Of a stretch of 64,000 nt of DNA, positions 21,812 through 32,935 are shown one piece after another; the first letter of the stretch is position 1; every line of letters starts with the position of its first letter. The position numbers and the translations under genes are program-made. The stretch covers positions 2,732,394 through 2,796,393 of the forward strand of contig JACTAT010000027.1 in NCBI GenBank assembly GCA_014526335.1, read 5' to 3'. Below the pieces are notes generated by a model. That model was not told the DNA's origin, made no database searches, and saw nothing but the letters and a program-made list of their open reading frames with translations. The DNA is from Chrysaora quinquecirrha (lineage: Eukaryota; Cnidaria; Scyphozoa; Semaeostomeae; Pelagiidae).

Positions 21812-24102
21812 CTTCGGTTGTGTGCAAAGACAGGCCTATCCCGGGCCTAGACTATCTCCTTTTTCTTCAAGTCCCTCTCCCAAAAACCTCCTCAAAATAG
21901 CCGCCTTTCGCCTTCCATTTTCTGACCATTTATCCTGTCATATTATGAACAATCAATGCATTTAGAAGTTAACAGGTAGAAATTCTATTCCATAGCAGCA
22001 GCAAGCGGTCGTTAATAAGGTCAGGCAAGCTGAGATGCAGCACTCCAGAACACCGGTCAACTCCGCGGGTTTTAGGCCATTTTATTGCACAAAGGAGATC
22101 CTTGGTTCGCTTCCTTTTTCATCTGCATTGCAAGTCTTTGCAACTGTTTAATTCAGTTTGCTAATTCTGATTATGAATAACAACAAGTTAAACTAACTTA
22201 TAAGCTTTTATGAGTCACATTCTTTTGCGCTGTTACACCCAGATTAGTTTTTGAGATACACACATCTGCAACCTGCTCTGTTGACAACTTTGTGTGTTGG
22301 GCTTTGGGTTTGGGTTGGGCTTGTTGTTGGGCATTAGGTGACTGGGAGAAGGGGAGACCGTAGAGGGAGGGATGTCGATCGACGCTGAGGGGGGAGTAAG
22401 TCAATGTGACTTCCCTATTGTAAGGCAATGAGAAATGTGGTTCTTCTCTTATTTATTGCGTTTGTGATCGAAGTAAAAAGTATCCTAACCGCGCCCGCAG
22501 CTATCGTATATTATCGAATGACCGTCCTTACTCGAAAGAGTTCTCCCCTCGACATTAGCGATCTTCTCAGACCCCGTTTACACGAGAAGAAATCCGAGTG
22601 GATCCATTCCCAAAAAGTTCCCAAAAAGCTTACGATAGCATTTTCGCTAATACGGGTTCGCATGCATCCATTCCTTTTCATGAAATCATACATACCCGAG
22701 GGCTCGAAAGGTACAAATATATTTTATTCTATCTTCTTCTCTCGTTTAAATGGGATCTTATTTCTTAAAATATCTCCGCCTCTGTAGTCAAGTTTAAGTT
22801 CTTTATTTGTAACCTAAGTACAAGTACAGCTAAGTTTGATTAAATTAGTACTATCTATGTTCTCTTCTTGTAATTAGCGCCTAGCGCACCTTTCGGAGAT
22901 CGAGAATTAGAGCGCCCCGAGTGGACAAAATACGGTAACCGCATTTTTTGCGCATCATTTTTGAACAAACTGGTGCAAACTCTAAATCAAATGGGTGCAT
23001 ATGTCATTGGAAACTAAGGAGAAATGAAAAGATACTTGCTTTCAGATTCACTACGCATATTTTCGAAGAAAATTTCTATTCTATCAAAAAGGCAACGTTA
23101 TTAAAACTTAAAGGAAATTTTCTGGCAAATTATTGTTATCATAAAGAATTTATCATCATTTATCATAGAGTTACAGTATCTGTCTTATGTCTCCCTTGAA
23201 ATTCTACATAACTAAAGACAAGAGTTATTTAGCATCACACTTTCATATACCTATGAATTGAGATTGTAAAACTTAAAATAGCCTAACGTTACACGTTGGT
23301 AGAAACTATATCGTCTAGTACAAATCCCCCGGTGCAAAGTTGCAATACAGGACAAAAGGTATTCTTACTTGCCTTATTGCAGGGGGGTCAGAATGGACTC
23401 GGTGAGGTTGGAAATTCAGTTCATGCAATATCAGATTGGCGGAGGGATTGGTTTCAGCTTAATTTGAAGGAAGGATTTTTTAATTCCCTAAATTGTCCTA
23501 GATTCTTTATAAGAAGAGCACTAACATGCAAATATTCTCGGGAGGGGGAGGTACCTAAGCCTACTTCTTTTCAGGGACATGCAATTTTAGTTCAAAAATT
23601 TGACCCACAACTCCACACTTTTCTAAAAAATTGTTACGCATTATTCTGCAAACATGATAAACACTGTGCCTATAATTCTGCAAGGCGAGGAACATTTTTC
23701 AGACATAACAAAATCATCTGACGAGAAGCATGTAATTTTAGGGCAACCTTACTTATAGTCTAAAAATTTATCGGTTCTGACTGCACATTGACTTTGCGGA
23801 TGCTTGATTGGCCTGTTGATAAATCTGCGAAATTCTTCGGAATAATTTCACATGTTTCCTCAAACAGTACCCTTAGCATATACTTCTAAAAATGATAAGG
23901 ATAATTCCGCACTTTTAAGAAAAAAGGCATCTCTAAATAATGGCACGTTCTCGTACCTTAAACCCACCCCCCCCCGAGCAAGGTGTCACTACATTTTTCG
24001 TTATGGATTTTTTGAAACTCTCCAAAATCCATCTTTAGGGAAATTAATTACCAAAATATACCATGATTCATTCCTATAGTAAGTTATATTTTCAAATCTA
24101 AA
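21812..24102. other. Intergenic: INPP5F promoter side and mitoferrin 3' side
   Basis: No convincing gene. The first few hundred bases upstream of 21811 should hold the INPP5F promoter; no TATA box stands out. Runs of C at about 21608-21622 (in intron 1) and 23970-23977 are simple sequence. The open frames at 22428 and 23296 (plus strand) lack recognisable domains. Confidence 0.6.
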
Positions 24103-27100
24103 TCATACAGCGTTCTCCATCCATGAGACTTGTTCTTCCGGAGACAAACTCAAATTATGCTTGAAAAATTCATAAACAGACCAACATATGGCACAAGAGG
24201 GAATCTGATAAACAACTCTAGCTTGAATACCACGGAAATACCCTCTAATGCCTTCAAGTTTGTAAATTGATTTCAACGCGGTAAACATCCCAGTGATGAA
24301 AACCCGCGTTTCTGAGTGCGTGACTTCACAGACAGCGCACCTTTCCTGCGTGTTTAGCAATGTCTTTGCAACATCTAAAGGTGTGGTGATAGCAGCAGCT
24401 AGTGCTCCTGCGGATGCACCCGCGATAATATGAGTTCTCGCGTGATATCCACCTGACGGATTGAGTCTTTGTCTTGCTGTTTCATAAGTTAAAAAGTGTA
24501 TGCACTGAAACGGGACATTCATGGTTAACTGCGTCGTGTAACTGCGATAAAATGCACGAATACCTTCTTCCTTTATGACAGTTCGAAAACAATGGATGAC
24601 TCCTCGATATGGGCTTTCGTACATTTGTAACCGTTGCTTGATAACTAAAACAGAAATTTCAGTGTTAGGCTCTGGCCAAACGATCAAACATTGTTTTTCA
24701 AACATTTGAAATTTGCATATAATTCCGAAACAATGCCTACCGTCTGGAAACACCACAAGACGCTGAACTTAAAACATTCTACTTTAGGCCCTGCCCAAAA
24801 ATCAATCATTGTTCGTCAAACATCTGAGATTTGTATCTGTTTCCCAAACAATGCCTACCGTCTGGTCACACCACAAGACGCTGAACTTAAAACATTTCAC
24901 CTAAAGTCTCTGGCCAAACATTCAAACATTGTTTTTCAAACGTTTGAAATTTGCATATAATTCCGAAACAATGCCTACCATCTGGCCAAACCACAAGACA
25001 TTCACCTTAAAACATTTTAATTCAGGTCCTGGTCAAACGGTCAAACATTGTTTGTCAAACATCTGAAATTTCCTGTAAAACATAATGTTTTACCGTTTGG
25101 CAACTTCGAAAACATTGCTAAAGTAATTCGGCTTGTCAAGCCATATTTTGCGGTCAAATATTGCATTGAAAATTGGCAGTAAAAAGAATTAAAGAAAACA
25201 TTTAAGATCCTTACTGAGCCAAAACTCTGAGCAAAAATTGTCCAAATAACTAGTTCAACAAGGTCATAACTTGGTATATTATCCTTCTATCGTCGCCACA
25301 TGCTTTAAAACCATCTTCCCATATCATACGCTGAAATCGACAACTACCTGAAGATTTTCTAGTTTGTCCCCAATTTAACCATCGCATACGAATAGAAGGG
25401 AACATGAGCATCGTTGTCACAACGACGATATGGGAACCAGGCTTCATAGGCTCATTTAAATGTACATTAATTTGAAATTATGCCTCAGCTATGGGTCATT
25501 TATACCCTATGTAACGCTGTAACGCCTGTGCATGACGAAAATGGACCTTCAAATCCACGTTTGGCTTTCCTATCTTGTCTCTACATATAGCCAAACATTA
25601 TTGTAATAGGGATTGATATTACATGCTTCTGTTTACGTGTGAAGACACGGGGCAAGGAATATGACAGTTTGTGACATTATCATAAATCAAGACTAACTAC
25701 AATTTACATTATAGACTGTAGCAGGACAGCATGATTAATTATAGCCTCTTCATCATGTTGATTGTAATGTATGAATTTTTTCTTTTTCTTTCCTTCCTTT
25801 GTTATCTTTGTGATTATTTCTATTAGTAAGTATGTATTAAATGCATGTAATGTAAATTCTAGTCATTGCTGAATCACGATAATGCCACAAACTGTCATAT
25901 TCCTGGCTCCGTGTCTTTGCATGTAAAACAGAAGTATTAAGTATTGTAACAGAACACTGATCCCTGTTGCATACATGGGGGAGCTCTCAATTATTGCTGC
26001 GAGTAGCATTAACATTTGGAATGATCCCTGGTAGCGTGGTACGGTGGTAAATTGTTTGGTCTATTTCTTAATTCTGTACTCTGAAAACTGTCAAAACTTG
26101 CTCAGAAGATATCGAAATTGGCAGCCTCTCAAAGATTAAAGAAAAAAAGAGTTAAAGAATAAAAAAGAACTTACAATCAATTGGATTCATTGCTGCATCA
26201 TGAAATAATGTCGCTACAACACCAGCTGTTCCTGAAATCATAATGTGAGATTCTTAAGTCCAAGTTTTATGTTGTTTTATCAAAACTAACTAGCAGCTAG
26301 CACACAATGATAACGCTGTGATATTTGGAATTGGAATGCCATAAACAGCGTAAACATTTTCAGGCATGATATCAAGCAATATTTTGGGGTCAAATGTTGC
26401 AGCGAAAATATGCAGTAAAAAGAATTAAGGAAGACATTTGCTTGGTCATTCACACTGAGATCCGGACTGTGCCATAACTTTGAGCCAGTTCGTTTTCTCA
26501 CTCTGACTCTGACCTTTGAACACAAATTCAATTCATTTTTGAATGACATTGCATTTCCGTCTCTTCTGATGTAATGGGAACAATGGGAACATGTTTTCAG
26601 GCATAGTATACCCTAAATAGTTTCACTGTTTATCGCTTAGTTTCTGAAGTTTTATACTGCTCAAAAACTATTTGCTATGGTATTTCTAGACGAGATGTCT
26701 AAAGTCAGTCTTATATAGGCATCAAGGACAGTCAGAACTAGTTGCCAATTATGAATCAGCAATCATTAATTCATCGCAACTGACCTGTAAACATAAGCAC
26801 TCTAGAAACTACTTGGCAACTAGTTCCTTTTTGACTGCAATTAGTTGGCACACCGTTCCAGAAAGTTTGGTATGTTCAGGTATGTTCTACTTCTGCGATT
26901 ATTCAACAACTTATTCCCATTAGACGCAGTCTACCTGAGGGTTCTTGCCTCTGTTGTTACCTGTTGACATACAGTTACACAAATACAACTAGTTGGGGTT
27001 ACTTCTATCCTATCATAGGTCCTTAGTTTGCTTATTTCTCATCAATTTTGCTTGATTTGCTCTTAAAAGAACAGCTCTGTATTACATTTAGAATCGAAAT

Positions 27101-29636
27101 TTTTCAGAGATGGTCGTTGGCAAAGAAAATTTAAAAAAGCCTTAAATTTGCAATTTGGGCATCTTTTGAAAAATCGTCTATTAACATTTTTGTTCTTCCA
27201 AGCATCAATTGTTTTCAAACATCCATCTTTTGCCCTCAAACTGCATTTCTCTGAATAATTTTCTAAAAAGGTAGTGCTCTCATAAATGAAGAAACTTTGT
27301 ATAAATCCGAACCTGGCAATGATGGGTATCTACCTAGTACTATCCTATCATAGTACGATCTAGTCTCTGTGATGGTGAAGGTGAAATGGTGTTTTAGCGC
27401 CAGTCGCTAGGATCTCAGTAGTAGGTTAACTAATCGAGACCTCGACCCTGGCCATGACGCTACCGTAGCTGGGCTCGAACCCTGACCACACTGAGCTTCT
27501 GACACCACGAGTCAGCTGGATTACACTACAACGCCACAGCATGATCTAGTTTAGTTGGAACATATTACTAAGTAGTACAGGATACATACCAACAGCAACT
27601 GTCCCAGAGTGATTTCCACTGCCAAAACCTCCAATAAATTGTTTAGTGATTTCATAACTTGAAAAGTACACAGCATGAGCAGGACCTGCCCCCAAAGCCA
27701 CAACATTCATTCCTCTAAGCGGAGACAATGCTCCTTCTGTCCGTACCATTGTCTTGATGGCATCAGTAATACCTGAATATACTGCACTTGGGTTTGGCCT
27801 CAGACACTGCATTCTTGTCTGTTGAAAAGAAATGCAAAACAGACAAATATTGTTTTGAAATTAATTCCCTATTGTAAAACAAGGATGGAAGCAAAGAAGT
27901 AAGCAGAGTTTTATGTCTAGGTGGGTCAGCTATAGGCAGAGTTACTGCTGATTGATGTGGGTCGGCATCTTCTGCCTCCAAATTGGTACTCTAATATTAA
28001 TACAAATACCTGGATACTCATCTACAAAGCTTGGGAGGATGGACAGTTGAGCTGGCTTTCAGCAGTGGCATAGCAAAAAGGGGGCAGGGGGACAATTGCC
28101 CCTTGGTGCCAAGTCTTAGGTGCCACAAAATTGTAAAATTTTGTAATAAATTTATGGATAAAAATCAATGTGACTAAAATGGAATATAGGGGCGCAACAT
28201 TTGTGACTGCCTCTGGATGCTGATAACGGTTGCCACACCACTGGCTTTCAGTCTGCAATTCATTGAATTCAAATATTAGGCAGACAGGCCAGTCTCAAAG
28301 CAAAAAAGTGCAAAGTACCTTCACTTTCAAGATACTCTATTTATAAGGAGACATGACTATAACTTATAATGTCTGTTGGTGGTGCTACACCTCCATTTGC
28401 ACCTTATATGAAAAACTCTGTGTCCTCAATAGCTTGAATGAATTATCTTCCAGTCAAATCAAACTGTATTAATTGGTAACAGTGGACACATAACAGCAAA
28501 CATATCATTTAAGACAAAATCCATAACACAGGGAAACTTGACCTTGTATTTCTGAAAATTTGAAGGTGCATTTAAGGGCACTTAATACACAAAAAAGAGA
28601 CAGCTCATCCAAGAGCTTGCTGAAACCTGCCACAAAATCCAGCTTTCAAAGCTTGTTATAGCCTGTCTCTAGAGTTACACAACTACCAATTAAACTTTGA
28701 ACTGATTGGCATTTCCTGTTTTCTCCTGAATTTTGGTAAATTGCAAGAAATCATTATTTTTTTAAATAGGGTCTAATAGAAGTTTAAATTGGAATTAAAG
28801 TACAAGGAAACTATTTAATCAGAAATTTTTAAGCAATGTTCCGATAAATTTTTTAGCAATGAGACAATCCCAAATTCCAAGAAGCAAAATTTTGCACTCC
28901 TTTGTATCCCTGTGCATAAAGACAAATGGGTTTTCCTTCCAAACATCCTCTTTGTTTTAGCTGGGTCGTTTTTGGAGTTATATTTCATTAAGAACTTATG
29001 AAGCAGTTAATATGCCATAAAGATATATAATAGTAGCATTTATTGGTAAATTTTCGTCATAATCATATTGGTTTCACTGCATAAAACCACAAAACAAATT
29101 CCTTTCCAGACAGAGACAGCCAGAAAGCTGCCTAGCTGGGTCAAATAAAACTAGACTAGTCTAATGAAATAATAATGAATGGCAATATTTTTCAGTTTTA
29201 CCAAGCCCTCAACAAAAGTACTGAGACTTCAACTCAAAATACAGATCTGAAGTCCGTTTTCTTCCTAGTGCTCTACCTTTAGGCCAGCCCAAAAAGCCAA
29301 GCCAACCTTTTCTTTAAAAAGGAGGCAGGCAAAAGGCAGAAAGGAAAGCTCCCCATCCTGCCACTCCAGTCTTTTTACCCTTTAGATTTATATCATATTC
29401 GCTCATCATACCTTTACACAATCTACAGGATACATCAAACAATGTTCCATTATTCCTGCTGCAGCTCCAGCCATCACAAAATGCCTAAATTTGGCAGAGG
29501 CCTGAGTGTTGTCCGACATTTTGTTCCGTGATGTGACAAGTTCCGTTTCTAGCATGCTATCTGGTCTCAATCCTTTCAACCGTTGCGATATATTATCTTG
29601 AAAATTCTCTTTCCCAAATTCTGATGCTGCTTCCAT
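24103..29636 (-). CDS. Mitoferrin, mitochondrial iron carrier (complete, 4 exons)
   Basis: Mitochondrial inner-membrane carrier of the SLC25A28/SLC25A37 family, which brings iron into the matrix for haem and Fe-S cluster synthesis. Exons: 29412-29636 (ATG), 27590-27818, 26175-26231, 24103-24644 (TGA); 1053 coding bases, 350 residues, close to human mitoferrins (338 and 364). The three carrier repeats are visible with signature motifs PVDCVKTRM (repeat 1), PIDFIKQRL (repeat 2) and PLDVAKTLL (repeat 3). Diagnostic mitoferrin stretches are MAGAAAGIMEHCLMYP, GAGPAHAVYFSSYE, FYRSYTTQLTMNVPFQCIHF, TPLDVAKTLLNTQE, FRGIQARVVYQIPS and ICWSVYEFFK. All splice sites are GT-AG and phases agree. The metal-contact region of family members (GIMEH) is intact. 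An invertebrate single-copy form cannot be called SLC25A28 or SLC25A37 specifically. Confidence 0.96.
24668..25170. repeat. Four tandem family-A left ends
   Basis: The CTGGCCAAACGATCAAACATTG-type terminus occurs four times at near 119-bp spacing (about 24668, 24787, 24906, 25025). Each is followed by AATGCCTACCGTCTGG-like words in the first three units. It lies in the mitoferrin intron just upstream of the last exon. Confidence 0.8.
27366..27541 (-). mobile_element. SINE family 2 in mitoferrin intron
   Basis: Minus-strand head TGGCGTTGTAGTGTAATCC and B-box GGGTTCGAGCCC, then the core GGTCGAGGTCTCGATTAGTT and a CACCTT-rich tail. Same family as 47203-47362, 55101-55271 and 55470-55580. Confidence 0.82.
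28063..28243. mobile_element. hAT-like MITE with 8-bp target duplication
   Basis: The 181-bp element has ends CAGTGGCATAGC and GCCACACCACTG and is flanked by the exact direct repeat GCTTTCAG (28055-28062, 28244-28251). CAGTG termini with 8-bp duplications are the hAT signature. It lies in a mitoferrin intron. Confidence 0.85.
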
Positions 29637-29761
29637 AGTTTTATTTACATTATAGGCTCGAGATCTCTAAAACCACTTTCTTTCGCAATCCTCGATTTTA
29701 GACATGTGGACTTCACTGCTTCACGTTCAGCTTCATTTGCGCTCAATCAAAAAAGCTTAAA

Positions 29762-29769
29762 TGACGTCA
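29762..29769. promoter_or_regulatory. Consensus CRE palindrome upstream of mitoferrin
   Basis: TGACGTCA, the full cAMP-response element palindrome bound by CREB/ATF factors, lies 126 bases upstream of the mitoferrin ATG. Position fits a core promoter. An 8-bp word can occur by chance, so the regulatory role is inference. Confidence 0.4.
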
Positions 29770-30460
29770 TTACTCCCAGCCTCGATCCCATCAAATCGAA
29801 AAGAAGGTTGATGGTGGGCGGGAAATTGGGGGAACTTTGGGGGCTTCTTGCGGTCGAGAGCTTCTTGAAAAGCTTGGGGTTTTCCAAAACTTTATCTCAA
29901 TGGAATGCGCTTTTTGGTGATATAGAGAGTACAGATTTTTCTTATATGGAACCGTTTACAAACAACCCCCCAAAATTTAAGAAACCCAAATACTTAGCGT
30001 TATTTGTCTTATTTTGATTCAATTACCATTTCAAATGTTTCAGAAATTCAGTTCTCAGAACCAGCAAAGCTTTCCATACGCCAGTCTTTTGGTTTCATTT
30101 GGAGCATTTGGAGCATGAAGGCGCTCGGCGAAAAGGTTGGGTAAGACTAAGAACCGTAAGAAATGTGGAAATGCTTGCGTAGTTACTCCAAAAATGTCTG
30201 GACCACGGTCCACTATGGACCCAGCTATTAACTCAACTTAATATTCCCCCTCACTTTTCGTTAAAAAGTTGTTTTGCGCAACAGTTATGTCGAACTGGGC
30301 CAATAAAATTGTGCAAATAACTTTGTTGGTAATACAGCAGTTCTCTTTTAAAGATTTCCTTTCCATTTCAAATAAACCAATGAATCATTTGATTCAATAT
30401 CATGTACATATTTGGTAATATTCAGAATTATTAGCTAAATTTAAAATTAAACTGGGTACA

Positions 30461-31163
30461 TGTTTTATTCACAAGGAACACCTATTAAGGTACTCGAGAC
30501 TGAAAGTTCCCAAAAAATAAAGGAACTTTAAGAAAATATGGAAGCTTGGGTGAAAATCTAAGGAGGAAGGAGAAGGTTTATATAACAATAAATCTCCATC
30601 GTACTTCCTCAAAAAACTAAATCATCTAAATCAGAAAATGGATCAAATTTAAATGAATTTGCTGTATAACAATCATTGAAGCTTATTCACGATAAGCGAC
30701 AGTATAAGCAGGGCCGTCACTAGAACTCTCATGGGTGCCGAATGTAAATTTGCCGACAAAAATGGATGTGTCCTAGGTGTAGCCTGCCTGCTGTGAAGCG
30801 TCTGAGCGCCCGCTCTCGAGGGCATCGAAACTCTTTTAGAAGTGGAGGGGCACAAGAAAAAGGCGCTTAAATATAAATGTGCACAAAAAGTTCTTTTAAC
30901 TAAGGGGTTCTGCACATGTGGAAGTTTCAATGAGGATATTGCTTACGATAAAAACATTTTGGCTCTCAATTTTCTCAGTTGCCAATAACGCAACTGCCGA
31001 CAAGTTGCCGACAGGCTTGAGGCCAGGGGGTTGCCGCACCCCCGCCCCCTCCATAGCGATGGCCCTGAGTATAAGGAACTTTCAGCCTCATTTTTTCAAA
31101 GATTAAGGAACTCCAGCCTCAATTTAGACCTAATGTTCCTCATAGAAAAAACGTGCAGCCTTG
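30461..31163. mobile_element. Family-G element interrupted by a hAT MITE
   Basis: Matches 28-412 in order (CACAAGGAACACCTATTAAGG, then GGAACTTTCAGCCTCATTTT, then CTAATGTTCCTCATAG) once the insert 30709-31067 and one AGTATAAG are removed. Confidence 0.75.
30709..31067. mobile_element. hAT-like MITE nested in a TIR element, 8-bp duplication
   Basis: Ends CAGGGCCGTCACTAG and CATAGCGATGGCCCTG, flanked by exact AGTATAAG repeats (30701-30708, 31068-31075). It splits a family-G element (30461-31163), whose left and right parts join across one copy of the duplication to match the copy at 28-412. Confidence 0.87.
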
Positions 31164-32450
31164 CTATTATAAATCTCTGCAAATAATTTACATCTATAAC
31201 ATGAAATAATGATATCTTTTCTATATTCCTAGTTCTAAGATTACAGGCTGTGTTACAGTTTATACAGTTACGTAGCTACCAAATGAATGCGTCCAAATCA
31301 ATGCTTGCTGATCCAACGCAGTAGACGTCTTGCGACGAACAGATTCCTACAACAGAAAACAAATGCAATTTTCAATTTCTGATATTCATAGGTGATGGAT
31401 TAGGATACTCTAGTTGCTCCAGCCAATATTCTTCGGTGCCGAAAAAATTGGGGGACGCTTATTAATTGTCTGAAAACTCCCCCTCCCCGGGGTTGTTACT
31501 ACACATCGTTTATTAATTTCCCGGATTTCAACCTCAGCCAGAAGATCTTGATTACAGACTTTTTCTTCGCTTCTAACCATTATAATTCCCGAGTTAAAAA
31601 ATCCCCCCTGTTTATTAAGACCAGTCTCATCCCCCTTTTTAAGACCCTCGTTTATTTGGTACTTGGGAATAACAATGTCAAAAGTCCTAACTAAACGAAT
31701 GTCTTTCAGAACTGATCCTATGTATTCTGCACAATCTGGACCCCTGGGCTATCATGCAAATGTTGTCTTATGACAGAATCATGGTGGTTGTTTGGGGATT
31801 GTTTGGAAGTGCGACGAGGCTCTTCCCTTTGCCGATATCAGACATTTTTGGAGCTAATAAGAGAAATTGGTGCAACCGAGGTCCGGTCTCAAACCTGCAT
31901 CCATTTACTAAAATCTCTCATTTACAACCTGCCAATCAAGCGAGGAATAATACTGGTTTATGAGTAACATGCCTTGCAAGAGAAACCTTACATAGCGAGA
32001 CACGGAGCACGACGATTAACTCAAATGTCCTGCGAGCGTCGTGTCCAACTCATGGCTCCGAAGATCTGCCAACTAAAAACTAGTAGAACGACTTCGGCAC
32101 GGTGCAAATTTATTCGTCGTGCTGAATGCTGTGCTGAGGCTGCAAAAATTTGTTCTGCTAGGGAAGAAATTGTCAAGCGCAAATTTGACCACCAGGTCTA
32201 ATCTAAGCCCAACCAGGTCTGGTCTAAGCAAGCCCAATGGGTAGAATTTGCCATTTGAGAGCAGTAGAATACAGATAAAATGTGCCGTGCCAATTTCGGA
32301 GCCTGTGTGCGCCAGAATATTGCTCGGCTCGACTTTGGCGCGCTGTCTGAGGTACGCCTTACCAAAACGACAGAAAAAAGCGGCGCGATACAAGCTGCCG
32401 CGCTGTACCCGTGCTATAAAATTCAAAGTAGCCATGACGGTTCATAATAC

Positions 32451-32852
32451 TACACGCTTTTTTATAAGGAACCACTTTATAAGGAACCTACATGTAGAAG
32501 GTCCGAAAATTTAAATAACTTATGCTACTAAAGAGAAAATCACTAAGGAACTTTTCATTGTTGAATATTTTTATCACTACAAACAATCCACAATTAGAAA
32601 GCCCGTTCCATTCATTTGCAGTCGAAAATCACATAAATTGTACTTCACGCATGTATCAAATGTTTCCTTCAGTAGTCTCGACCTTTGCTTACATGCAAAT
32701 GTCTCTGTACGATAGTAATTAAACTGTATTTGCAGTTAAAATTAAAGAACTATTAAGGAACTTTTGGAACTACAATCGTCTCAAAAGAGGTCAAAATAAG
32801 GAACTTTAAGAACTAGGCCTTGAGCTAGGTTCTTTATAAAAAAAAGCGTGTA
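32451..32852. mobile_element. 400-bp TIR element just 3' of the Kv stop
   Basis: Ends TACACGCTTTTTTATAAGGA and mirror TATAAAAAAAAGCGTGTA. It starts 84 bases past the channel stop codon and so may lie in or next to the 3' UTR. A near-identical copy lies inverted at 44641-45043. Confidence 0.8.
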
Positions 32853-32935
32853 TGTTGCTTCGCATTTCAGAAGTAAACAAAACAACTGTAACCTACGTAC
32901 GAGCAAATACAACATTCACATACATGCTAACATAC

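Larger units (their letters stand above)
29637..32450. other. Intergenic between mitoferrin and Kv
   Basis: Holds the mitoferrin promoter with a CRE, a family-G element with its nested hAT insert, and about 1.2 kb (31165-32450) in which I see no gene. Short plus-strand frames there have no known domain. Confidence 0.6.

Noticed and set aside
23296..23721. 141-codon plus-strand open frame
   Set aside because: No recognisable domain, mixed composition like intergenic DNA, no supporting neighbour or splice site.
29706..30017. 103-codon plus-strand frame divergent from mitoferrin
   Set aside because: Covers the likely promoter and has no recognisable domain.
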